A model generated the notes under the pieces. It had not been told where the DNA came from. It saw nothing but the letters and a program-made list of their open reading frames with translations, and did not search any database. DNA of 11,783 nucleotides from an uncultured Ruminococcus sp. Lineage in GTDB: Bacteria > Bacillota > Clostridia > Oscillospirales > CAG-272. Position 1 is the first letter of the stretch. Each line of letters opens with the position of its first letter. Location: contig CACZOH010000082.1 in the NCBI GenBank assembly GCA_902782785.1, positions 1 to 11,783 on the forward strand, given 5' to 3'. Shown piece after piece: positions 1 to 6,598 of this stretch. The position numbers and the translations under genes were made by a program.

Positions 1-73
1 GCGACCGCCCTTTTTTCCTCTTTTCATTTCACCTGATCCGTTTGCATTTTTCGTTTTATTTCGCCCAAACGTA

Positions 74-102
74 TTGACTTTTGATTTTTTATATGTTATA
101 CT
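74..102 (+). promoter_or_regulatory. Sigma-A-type promoter of the lipid operon
   Basis: A TTGACT -35 box (74-79) and a TATACT -10 box (97-102) are separated by exactly 17 nt, each one mismatch from consensus. Transcription would start near 109, leaving a short leader of about 28 nt before the ATG at 137. The surrounding 1-136 stretch is T/A-rich and has no other gene. I saw no clear operator such as a FapR- or FabT-like palindrome. It is the best promoter match noticed in the intergenic regions and probably drives the genes up to at least 5525. Confidence 0.7.
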
Positions 103-136
103 ACTTTAAAATATTTATTTTTATTATCGGTGTAAG

Positions 137-2089
137 ATGAAGTTGAACAATCTGGGCGGATACAGGAGCATAAACAGTTTCGTTGACGGGAAGATCGCTT
201 CTTTTGAGAAGACGGAAAAGGATTTTGCCGCGCTGTTTGACGTTATGTTTTCGGAGCGTGAAAACGTCATGTACGAGAAAAGCGACGGTTACAGGATAAC
301 GAAGACAACGTACGGGCAGGCGCGCGAAAGCGTTATCCGCCTCTCCTCGTCTTTATCGGAGATCTTTTCCGGCACGCCGCGTAATTCCGTTGTCGGACTG
401 TATATGGACAACAGCCTTTTGTGGATAGAGCTTTTCTGGGCGATACTCCGCGCAGGTTTCCGTCCGCTTCTGCTCAATCTTCGCCTTGACCGCGAAAGAC
501 TTGAATACGCCCTGCGCGTCAGCGGAGCCGTCGCCGTCATATCGGACGGCGCGGAATTTTCCGTAAAGACCGTCAACGCAGGCGATATAGAAGAAAAGGA
601 GGACGGCGGGGCAAGCCCCGTTTTCGGCTCCTCCGTCCTCATAATGTCGTCCGGCACCTCGTCGCACGTCAAGGTCTGCTCCTACACCTCAAACGAGTTT
701 TATTTTCTCATCAAAAACAGCTACGGCATAATAAAGCAGTGCAAAGCGGCGAAAAAGCATTACAACGGCGAGCTCAAGCAGCTTGCGTTTCTGCCGTACT
801 ACCATATTTTCGGGCTTGTCGCCATGTATATCTGGTTCGCGTTCTTCTCGCGCACGTTCGTTCAGCTGAACGACCTTTCGCCCGATACTATAGTAAACAC
901 CGTAAAGCGTCACGGTGTGACGCACATTTTCGCCGTCCCTCTTTTCTGGGAGACGGTATATAAGACCGCGATGAAGACGATACGCTCCCGCGGTGAAAAA
1001 ACGCTCCAAAAATTCGAGCGCGGAATGAAGATCGCGGACGCCTTGTCCGCGCTTCCGGCGCTTTACAACGCCTTCACGAAAAAAGCCTTCAAAGAGGTGC
1101 GTGAAAACATATTCGGGGAAAGCATAAGCTTTATGATAACGGGCGGCAGCCGCGTAAGCGGCGACGTTCTGCGCTTCTTCAACAACATCGGCTACCGTCT
1201 CTGCAACGGCTACGGTATGTCGGAGATCGGCATCACGTCGGTCGAGCTGTCGGAAGATCCGCGCGTGATCAAGGCCGGTTATATCGGCAAGCCTCTCGAG
1301 GGCATAGCGTACGCGATATCGGAAGAAGGCACCCTCCTCGTATCGGGCCGCTGTATGGCGGAATACGTAATAGAAGAAGGCGTTTCGCGTCCGCGTCCCG
1401 CGCTGTTCGATACGCGCGACCTCGCGTCCTGCGTCAACGGCAGATATAAGATCGCCGGCAGAGCGGACGACGTGGTCATAGGCGCGGACGGTGAGAACAT
1501 AAACCCGATCCCGGTAGAAGAAAAGACGGAGAGGATAAGCGGCGTGCGCGGCGCGTGCCTTCTTGGAGTGCCGTCAGACGGCGGCGATATCCCGACGCTT
1601 ATCGTATCCGTTGCAAAATACACGGACAAAACGCGCCTTTCCGCGCTCAACGCCGCGGTCGCCGGGGCGCTCGGCGAGCTCGATCTGAGATCACGCGTCA
1701 AAAAGGTCGTCTTTACCTCGGACGCCATGATACAGGGCAGCGAATTCAAGCTGAACAGAAAAAGGATCAGAGCCGATTATCAGAGCGGCAGGATGACGCT
1801 TGTGACGGAGGATAACGCGGAGGAGCCGGGCGAGCTTGACAGCGTTGCGCTTTTCATACGCGAATGCTTTGCGGCGGCGCTTGAAAAGCCCGCGGACCAG
1901 ATAAGCGTAAAAGCGGATCTGTTTGCGGACGAGGGCGGCAGCAGTCTCGATTATTTTGCGATCATAGCGGCGCTGCAAAAAGAATTCGGCGTCCCGTTCC
2001 CGACTGACGCGGGCGCGGGGCTTTCCACCGTTTCGGCGCTGTCGGATTATGTGAAAGAGCAGCTTAAAAATGTGGATACGACTGTTTAA
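137..2089 (+). CDS. AMP-dependent acyl ligase fused to a C-terminal acyl carrier domain
   Basis: This 650-residue ANL-superfamily adenylating enzyme (acyl-CoA/acyl-ACP synthetase type) carries a carrier domain at about residues 565-645. Visible core motifs are an A3 loop MSSGTSSHVK (170-179), A5 GYGMSE (358-363), A7 FDTRDLA (424-430), A8 GRADDVVIGADGENINP (441-457) and a C-terminal catalytic-lysine region with Lys542 (NRKRIR). The carrier domain has GGSSLD (600-605), with Ser603 the expected phosphopantetheine site. By family, it should activate a carboxylic acid as acyl-AMP and load it onto its own carrier arm. The A3 loop lacks the usual TTG, and A7 has Arg in place of the Gly of TGD, so it is a divergent member. 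The likely acids are fatty acids, judged only from its neighbours. The Shine-Dalgarno is weak (GGTG, 129-132). The gene is first in the operon and overlaps the next gene by 20 nt. Confidence 0.88.
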   Translation: MKLNNLGGYRSINSFVDGKIASFEKTEKDFAALFDVMFSERENVMYEKSDGYRITKTTYGQARESVIRLSSSLSEIFSGTPRNSVVGLYMDNSLLWIELFWAILRAGFRPLLLNLRLDRERLEYALRVSGAVAVISDGAEFSVKTVNAGDIEEKEDGGASPVFGSSVLIMSSGTSSHVKVCSYTSNEFYFLIKNSYGIIKQCKAAKKHYNGELKQLAFLPYYHIFGLVAMYIWFAFFSRTFVQLNDLSPDTIVNTVKRHGVTHIFAVPLFWETVYKTAMKTIRSRGEKTLQKFERGMKIADALSALPALYNAFTKKAFKEVRENIFGESISFMITGGSRVSGDVLRFFNNIGYRLCNGYGMSEIGITSVELSEDPRVIKAGYIGKPLEGIAYAISEEGTLLVSGRCMAEYVIEEGVSRPRPALFDTRDLASCVNGRYKIAGRADDVVIGADGENINPIPVEEKTERISGVRGACLLGVPSDGGDIPTLIVSVAKYTDKTRLSALNAAVAGALGELDLRSRVKKVVFTSDAMIQGSEFKLNRKRIRADYQSGRMTLVTEDNAEEPGELDSVALFIRECFAAALEKPADQISVKADLFADEGGSSLDYFAIIAALQKEFGVPFPTDAGAGLSTVSALSDYVKEQLKNVDTTV

Positions 2090-2723
2090 CGCGTTTGTAA
2101 AGATAACGGGCTTTATCCCGCAGTTCTTCTGCTTCCGCACGAAAATACATTACGAGGACAAAAAAATACAGGGCAGGCGCGTGAAGGGCGGTGCGATAGT
2201 CGTCTCGAACCACACCTCCGTGTTCGATTACGCCGTCTTTATATTCGTTTTCTTCACCCGCACGCTTCGCACGGTAATGGCGGAAGTCCTGTTTGAAAAA
2301 CAGCCTCTCGGCACGTTTCTGAAAATGATGGGCGGGATAAGAGTGGACAGAGAGTCAAACGAATACGGCTTTATGGGCAAGTGTGAAAAAATACTCTCCC
2401 GCGGCGGGCTTTTATGCGTGTTCCCGGAGGGCAGACTGCCGAAAAAGGGAGAGGAAAGACCGCTTCCGTTCAAACCGGGCGCGGCGTATCTTTCAATGGT
2501 CACGGGCGTTGTCGTGATACCCGTTTACACGAACGGCAGCTATTTTACGAAAAAACGCGCCGAGGTCATTATCGGCACGCCGGTATATCCGTCCGAGCTT
2601 ATCGACAATAATAAGACGGACAAGGAAAACGTTACGGCAATAAACGACGCTTTGAGAGAAAAACTGCTTTATCTGGAGAAAACGCTTGAAAAACGACAAA
2701 GCAAAAAAGAGCAAACTGTTTGA
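2070..2723 (+). CDS. PlsC-family 1-acylglycerol-phosphate acyltransferase (first copy)
   Basis: This 217-residue protein has all four LPLAT/AGPAT motifs: motif I NHTSVFD (47-53; His48 and Asp53 form the catalytic pair), motif II GGIRVDRE (88-95), motif III FPEGR (118-122) and motif IV VIPVY (149-153). Family members transfer an acyl group from acyl-ACP or acyl-CoA to lysophosphatidic acid or another lysolipid at the inner membrane face. The length suits a compact bacterial PlsC. The N-terminal residues 1-22 are hydrophobic and probably a membrane-association segment. The ATG overlaps the end of the upstream ligase by 20 nt, with GAAAGAG about 10 nt upstream as a modest ribosome site, so translation is probably coupled. 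Substrate choice (LPA or another acceptor) cannot be read from the sequence. A second, distinct copy follows directly. Confidence 0.88.
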   Translation: MWIRLFNAFVKITGFIPQFFCFRTKIHYEDKKIQGRRVKGGAIVVSNHTSVFDYAVFIFVFFTRTLRTVMAEVLFEKQPLGTFLKMMGGIRVDRESNEYGFMGKCEKILSRGGLLCVFPEGRLPKKGEERPLPFKPGAAYLSMVTGVVVIPVYTNGSYFTKKRAEVIIGTPVYPSELIDNNKTDKENVTAINDALREKLLYLEKTLEKRQSKKEQTV

Positions 2724-3339
2724 TATAAAATATCTGTTTTTTGATTTCGTAAGGCTGACCGCCGCGCCGGGGCTTTTATGGTTCAGACCGAAGAAGATAT
2801 ACGAGAACGAGGCGGCGAAAAAGAAGATAAAAGGCAAAGCGATACTGATAGCCAATCACGTCGGCGTTGTCGACCCGCTTTACCTCATGCTCGTGATATG
2901 GTACCGGCGTCACAGATTCATATGCAAATCCGAGCTTATGGAGAGCGGCGCGGGAAAATTCTGGCTTTCCCTTTTCCGCTGTATACCGATAGACAAGGAC
3001 AACGCGAGCTTCTCCACCGTGCGCCGGATAGTCGACGCGCTGAAGGACGGCGAGCTCGTATCCATGTTTCCCGAGGGACAGGTACACACGCAGAGCGACA
3101 AGCCGTCCGCGTTCAAATCGGGTATGATACTGATGTCGGTGCAGAGCGGCGCGCCGATAATACCCGTGTACGTCAAGCCGCGCAAGCATTTTTACAACAG
3201 GATAACAGCCGTCATAGGCGAGCCGTTCTCCGTAACCGATATGTACGGAGAGCGCCCGAAATTCAGTGAGATAGACGAAGCGGCGAAACTGCTTCACGAA
3301 AAGGAAATGAAGCTGATGGAGCTTTCAAATAAACGATAA
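2686..3339 (+). CDS. PlsC-family acyltransferase (second copy, TTG start)
   Basis: This second LPLAT-family acyltransferase is also 217 residues but clearly diverged from its neighbour. Motif I is NHVGVVD (57-63; His58, Asp63), motif III FPEGQ (128-132) and motif IV IIPVYV (158-163). Motif II reads CIPIDKDN (99-106), with Lys104 where the family usually has an Arg that contacts the glycerol phosphate. This hints at a different acceptor. The start is TTG at 2686, chosen because GGAG lies 7 nt upstream (2675-2678) and the first in-frame Met (residue 68) falls beyond catalytic motif I. The gene overlaps the preceding one by 38 nt. Two tandem PlsC-like genes could act on the sn-1 and sn-2 positions or on different lysolipids; that is inference. 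Confidence 0.86.
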   Translation: MKNDKAKKSKLFDIKYLFFDFVRLTAAPGLLWFRPKKIYENEAAKKKIKGKAILIANHVGVVDPLYLMLVIWYRRHRFICKSELMESGAGKFWLSLFRCIPIDKDNASFSTVRRIVDALKDGELVSMFPEGQVHTQSDKPSAFKSGMILMSVQSGAPIIPVYVKPRKHFYNRITAVIGEPFSVTDMYGERPKFSEIDEAAKLLHEKEMKLMELSNKR

Positions 3340-3346
3340 GGAAAGG
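3338..3346 (+). promoter_or_regulatory. Ribosome binding site of the second ligase
   Basis: The purine run AAGGAAAGG ends 9 nt before the ATG at 3356 and overlaps the stop codon of the second acyltransferase. It favours 3356 over the in-frame ATG at 3368 as the start. The 16-nt gap here is the only non-overlapping junction within the first six genes, and it has no room for a separate promoter. Confidence 0.6.
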
Positions 3347-3355
3347 CAGACTGAA

Positions 3356-4870
3356 ATGGATAACGTGATGATCACAAACAGGGAAATATGGAGAAAATTC
3401 AATTCGCCCGAGGAATTTGACAGACTTGTGTACTTTGACTCCGTCGGCGAAATGTGGATGAAGTGCGTAAAGGAATACGCCGATAAGACCGCGATAGAGG
3501 ATAACGGAAACAAATATACGTATAAGGATCTGGAGGAGCACGCGTCGCATCTGCGTCCGCTTTTCGGAGAGGGAAAGCGCGTCGCGCTGCTTTGCCCCAA
3601 CTCGTACGATTTCGTAAAAGCGTATCTCGCGATAGTGACCTCCGGCAGCACCGCCGTGATACTTCCGCCCCAGCTTCCGCCGGAGGCTGTATACGGCTGC
3701 TGCATGAAGCTCGGCGCGGACACGCTCGCGTATCATCCCGCTCTGTCCGAAAAGCTCGCCGTGATAAAGGCGGCGGCGCCGGCTTTTCCGCTCGTCGATA
3801 TAACGGCGGCGACGGAGGATAAAAAAGAAGCGGTAAGCTCAAAGCCCGGCGATCCGTGCGTAGTTATGTTCACGGGCGGCACAACGGGCAGAAGCAAGGG
3901 CGCGCTCCTCAGCCACCGCGCTGTCATCGAGGGAACGGTGAACGGCTGCTACGGCGTCGGTCACGTTTTCGGTCAGAGATATCTTCTCATCCTGCCGCTG
4001 TCTCACGTCTTCGGACTCATAAGAAACCTCATGACGTGCCTTTACACGGGCAGCGCGATGTTCATATGCAGGAACAACAAGGATATGTTCCGCGACATAG
4101 CGGTTTTCCGTCCCACTATAATGGTGATGGTCCCCGCGCTTGCGGAGATGGCGCTGACGCTCTCCCGCAAATTCGGAAGAAATATGCTGGGCGACGATCT
4201 CAAATATATAATCTGCGGCGCCGCGGCGGTATCGCCGTATCTGATAGAGGAATATCCGAAGATGGGCATATCGCTTCTCGCGGGCTACGGCCTCACGGAA
4301 TCCGCAAACCTCGTTTCCGGAAACCCGAATTCCAAAGACAAGCCCGAATCCGTCGGTCTTCCGTACCCGGATCAGCAGCTCCGCATAGTTGACGGAGAGC
4401 TCTGGCTCAAGGGCGGCAATATGATGGACGGCTACGTCGGCGACGAGGCGGAGAACAAAGCCGCGTACGAGGACGGCTGGTTCAAAACGGGAGACCTTGC
4501 AAGGATAGACGAAGACGGATATCTTTACATCACGGGCAGGTCTAAGGAGATAATAGTTTTGTCAAACGGAGAAAACGTATCCCCCGCCGAGGTCGAAGCG
4601 CATTTCAATACGCCCGCGTTCATAGCGGACACGCAGGTATTCGAGGACGTGCTGCCAAACGGCTCGCATATCCTCGCGCTTGAAGCCGTGCCGAGAGCGA
4701 CGGAGCTCAAGGGCATAGAGGGAGACGTCAAGGAATATATCACAAAGGAGCTTGAGAAGATAAACGCGACGCTGCCGCCGTATCAGCGCGTGAGCCGCAT
4801 AGAGATACGCGACACGGATTTTGAAAGAACTCCGAGTATGAAGATAGTGAGATATCATAAATGCAAATGA
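3356..4870 (+). CDS. Stand-alone AMP-dependent acyl-CoA/acyl-ACP synthetase
   Basis: This 504-residue ANL-superfamily ligase keeps canonical motifs: A3 MFTGGTTGRSKG (171-182), A5 GYGLTES (310-316), A7 GWFKTGDLA (374-382), A8 GRSKEIIVLSNGENVSP (394-410) and a C-terminal catalytic Lys496 in RTPSMKIVR. It should form acyl-AMP from a carboxylic acid and ATP, then transfer the acyl group to a thiol, either CoA or phosphopantetheine on a carrier protein. It lacks a fused carrier domain, but a free carrier protein gene overlaps its 3' end by 10 nt, so that carrier is the likely partner. It has no signal peptide or evident membrane helix. Unlike the ligase at 137-2089, its nucleotide-binding motifs are intact. 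The acyl substrate is unknown; a fatty acid is the most natural guess from context. Confidence 0.9.
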   Translation: MDNVMITNREIWRKFNSPEEFDRLVYFDSVGEMWMKCVKEYADKTAIEDNGNKYTYKDLEEHASHLRPLFGEGKRVALLCPNSYDFVKAYLAIVTSGSTAVILPPQLPPEAVYGCCMKLGADTLAYHPALSEKLAVIKAAAPAFPLVDITAATEDKKEAVSSKPGDPCVVMFTGGTTGRSKGALLSHRAVIEGTVNGCYGVGHVFGQRYLLILPLSHVFGLIRNLMTCLYTGSAMFICRNNKDMFRDIAVFRPTIMVMVPALAEMALTLSRKFGRNMLGDDLKYIICGAAAVSPYLIEEYPKMGISLLAGYGLTESANLVSGNPNSKDKPESVGLPYPDQQLRIVDGELWLKGGNMMDGYVGDEAENKAAYEDGWFKTGDLARIDEDGYLYITGRSKEIIVLSNGENVSPAEVEAHFNTPAFIADTQVFEDVLPNGSHILALEAVPRATELKGIEGDVKEYITKELEKINATLPPYQRVSRIEIRDTDFERTPSMKIVRYHKCK

Positions 4871-5115
4871 ACAGAGCCGGAATAACGGAAAAACTGAAAG
4901 AGATACTTGTCTCCGCGTCGGACGATACGGAAACGGCGGAGAAGTGCGGCGAGGAAACAAAGCTTCAGACGGAGCTCGGTCTCTCGTCCGTGGATATGCT
5001 TTATATGGTGATAGCGATAGAGGAGACGTTTGACATAAGGTTTGACGACGTTACGGTGACGTCGTTTGAGACCTTCGGCGACGTCGTCACGTATATAGAG
5101 AACAAGCTGAAATGA
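4861..5115 (+). CDS. Acyl carrier protein
   Basis: This is an 84-residue acidic carrier protein with the PP-binding signature LGLSSVDM (39-46). Ser43 is the expected phosphopantetheine attachment site, followed by the helix II pattern VIAIEETFDI (50-59). The motif has Ser-Ser-Val where FabD/FabF-type ACPs usually have Asp-Ser-Leu, so it looks like a specialised carrier rather than the housekeeping ACP. Two starts are possible: ATG at 4861 or ATG at 4867 (residue 3), which forms an ATGA overlap with the ligase stop. GTGAG at 4847-4851 suits 4861 better by spacing. The gene sits between the stand-alone ligase and the LRAT-domain gene, overlapping both, which points to a stoichiometric ligase and carrier pair. 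Confidence 0.9.
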   Translation: MQMNRAGITEKLKEILVSASDDTETAEKCGEETKLQTELGLSSVDMLYMVIAIEETFDIRFDDVTVTSFETFGDVVTYIENKLK

Positions 5116-5525
5116 AGTGGGCGCCCGGGCAGTTTGAAAAAGGAGATATGATCCGCATCAAAACCGGCTCGTTTTACCATTACGGCATTTTCGTGTCGGA
5201 GGACGAGGTGATACAGTTCGGCTACCCGCCCTTGCCGGAGTATAAGGACAAAAACGATCCGCCCGTCGTCTGCGCCGTCGACATAGACGTTTTCTGCGCG
5301 GGACGCATAGCGGAGAGGGCTGAATACGACCGCAGGGAAAGGAAAACTGCGCGCAGACCGGACGAGATAGTCGCCGCCGCGCGCAGCCGTATCGGAGAGG
5401 GCGGATACAACATACTGCACAACAACTGCGAGCATTTCGTGACGGGCGTCGTATTCGGCGTACCGCGCTGCGAGCAGGAGGAAAAGGTGCGCAGAAAGTG
5501 GCAGGAGGCACACACGTTCAGATGA
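5112..5525 (+). CDS. LRAT-domain (papain-fold) putative acyltransferase or phospholipase
   Basis: This 137-residue protein matches the LRAT domain of the circularly permuted NlpC/P60-like cysteine enzymes. A GDMIRI strand (11-16) is followed by HYGIFV (23-28), with His23 catalytic, then Gln35 at the place of the second His of vertebrate LRAT, and NNCEHFVTG (104-112) with Cys106 as nucleophile. LRAT and PLAAT/HRASLS proteins form an acyl-thioester from phospholipids and pass the acyl chain to an acceptor or to water. The C-terminal membrane helix found in animal members is absent, so it may be cytoplasmic or peripheral. The start overlaps the ACP stop as ATGA. An ATG at 5148 has AGGAG only 2 nt ahead and would delete the Gly-Asp of the first strand, so 5112 is preferred. 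The acyl donor could be a phospholipid or the neighbouring acyl-ACP. Confidence 0.82.
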   Translation: MKWAPGQFEKGDMIRIKTGSFYHYGIFVSEDEVIQFGYPPLPEYKDKNDPPVVCAVDIDVFCAGRIAERAEYDRRERKTARRPDEIVAAARSRIGEGGYNILHNNCEHFVTGVVFGVPRCEQEEKVRRKWQEAHTFR

Positions 5526-5574
5526 GCGGGCGGTCTTTGTGTAACGGAATCATTTAAAAGGATATAAACAAAAC

Positions 5575-5579
5575 GAGGA
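5575..5579 (+). promoter_or_regulatory. Ribosome binding site of the first hydrolase
   Basis: GAGGA lies just ahead of the ATG at 5584 in the 58-nt gap after the LRAT gene. The gap also has TTGTGT (5537-5542) and TATAAA (5563-5568) with a 20-nt spacer, too long for a convincing promoter, so continued transcription from upstream is the simpler reading. Confidence 0.5.
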
Positions 5580-5583
5580 AAAA

Positions 5584-6513
5584 ATGACGGCGGTTTACAT
5601 TATCGCGGCGCTGACCGTTCTGTACGGCATATTCATTGTCGGACCGGCGCTGGTCTCTTACAAAAAAATATTTGAAAAAAAGAGCGACAGACCGCTTGAC
5701 GAAATGGACATATCAAAAACGTATTTCGCTCCGTTTGAAAAGGATATGCGTTCGGCAGCCGACAGGGTGGAGTCGGAATACGAGCTGAAGCGCGTGGAAA
5801 CGACGTCGTACGACGGACTCAGGCTTTGCGCGGACTATATAGACAGAGGCTCGGATAAAACCGTGGCTTTCTTTCACGGCTACCGCGCCACGCCGATGGT
5901 CAATTTCAGCATCCACTCGGAATATTTTCTGGACGCGGGCTATAACGTGCTTCTCGTATATCAGCGCGGTCACAGCGTAAGCGGAGGGGAACACAACACG
6001 CTCGGTTTAAAGGAGAGATACGACGTGATCTCGTGGGTGGATTTTCTTGACAAAATGCCCGCGGAAAACGTGGTGCTCTACGGCATTTCGATGGGCGCGG
6101 CGACGATAGCCTACGCCTCGCCTCTCATAAAGAGCGAAAAGGTAAAGGCGCTTGTCATAGACTGCGGCTTCATATCCCCGTGGATGCAGATATACCGCGA
6201 CTGCGTGAAGCGTCATCTGCCCGGAAAGCTGATAATGCCGCTGATAAACATGATGTTCAAACGCAAATTCGGCGAGGATCTTAAGGAGTCCGTCGGAGAC
6301 GCGCTCAAACAGAATAAAATACCCGCGTTTTTCCTGCACGGAAAAGCGGATATGACCGTACCGTATAACGACGCGGAGCTGAACTATTCCGCGTGCGCGT
6401 CGGAAAAACGGCTGCTTCTGCCGGACGGACTCCACCACACTCTCGCTTTTTCTACCGGCGACGACGCCGTCAGAGCCGAGGTGTTCGATTTCATAAACCG
6501 GTACTTGAAATAA
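5584..6513 (+). CDS. Membrane-anchored alpha/beta hydrolase (Ser nucleophile)
   Basis: This 309-residue protein opens with a hydrophobic N-terminal helix (about 3-24) that probably anchors it in the membrane. An alpha/beta-hydrolase fold follows: oxyanion-loop FFHGY (96-100), nucleophile elbow GISMG (167-171) with Ser169, acid Asp256 in HGKADMTVP (252-260), and His284 or His285 in DGLHH (281-285). It resembles the bacterial BAAT/serine-aminopeptidase-like (Hydrolase_4) hydrolases of Bacillota, often annotated as lysophospholipase or peptidase. It would cleave an ester, thioester or amide near the membrane; a lipid ester fits the neighbours but is inference. Which side of the membrane the catalytic domain faces is not decided by sequence alone, although KK residues following the helix favour the cytoplasm. 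A paralogue with a changed nucleophile lies at 10581-11519. Confidence 0.85.
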   Translation: MTAVYIIAALTVLYGIFIVGPALVSYKKIFEKKSDRPLDEMDISKTYFAPFEKDMRSAADRVESEYELKRVETTSYDGLRLCADYIDRGSDKTVAFFHGYRATPMVNFSIHSEYFLDAGYNVLLVYQRGHSVSGGEHNTLGLKERYDVISWVDFLDKMPAENVVLYGISMGAATIAYASPLIKSEKVKALVIDCGFISPWMQIYRDCVKRHLPGKLIMPLINMMFKRKFGEDLKESVGDALKQNKIPAFFLHGKADMTVPYNDAELNYSACASEKRLLLPDGLHHTLAFSTGDDAVRAEVFDFINRYLK

Positions 6514-6520
6514 CGGCGTT

Positions 6521-6568
6521 TTTCAAAAGTCCCGGGCTTTGAAGAAGCCGCGCCGGGACGCTTTGAAA
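6521..6568 (+). repeat. Long imperfect hairpin between hydrolase and fakB
   Basis: The arms TTTCAAA (6521-6527) and TTTGAAA (6562-6568) pair over 7 bp. After a small internal loop, GTCCCGG (6529-6535) pairs with CCGGGAC (6553-6559) over 7 bp. Inside, GCTT (6536-6539) pairs with AAGC (6545-6548) around a 5-nt loop. No T-run follows on the + strand, so it is not a standard intrinsic terminator. It could be an mRNA-processing or stability element that divides the operon, a protein-binding site, or a weak terminator. Confidence 0.6.
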
Positions 6569-6585
6569 CACGAAGAATCTTGACA

Positions 6586-6591
6586 AAGGAG
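6586..6591 (+). promoter_or_regulatory. Strong ribosome binding site of fakB
   Basis: AAGGAG is followed by a 7-nt spacer to the ATG at 6599. It is the strongest Shine-Dalgarno in the window, suggesting that FakB is made at a higher level than the weakly initiated upstream genes. Confidence 0.75.
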
Positions 6592-6598
6592 AACATAT

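Noticed and set aside
137..5115. Nonribosomal peptide or polyketide synthase cluster
   Set aside because: Adenylation and carrier domains are present, but there is no condensation, ketosynthase, acyltransferase (AT) or thioesterase module domain, and the two PlsC genes point to lipid chemistry instead.
5141..5150. AGGAG followed by ATG at 5148 as an alternative start of the LRAT gene
   Set aside because: The spacing is only 2 nt and the shorter protein would lose the Gly-Asp of the first conserved strand; the ATGA overlap start at 5112 is better.
5537..5568. Possible promoter TTGTGT and TATAAA between the LRAT and hydrolase genes
   Set aside because: The spacer is 20 nt and the -35 is poor; too weak to call.
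6580..6585. Perfect TTGACA resembling a -35 box before fakB
   Set aside because: It lies only 13 nt before the ATG, so a matching -10 would fall inside fakB and no TATAAT-like box is found there. It abuts the Shine-Dalgarno and is probably chance.
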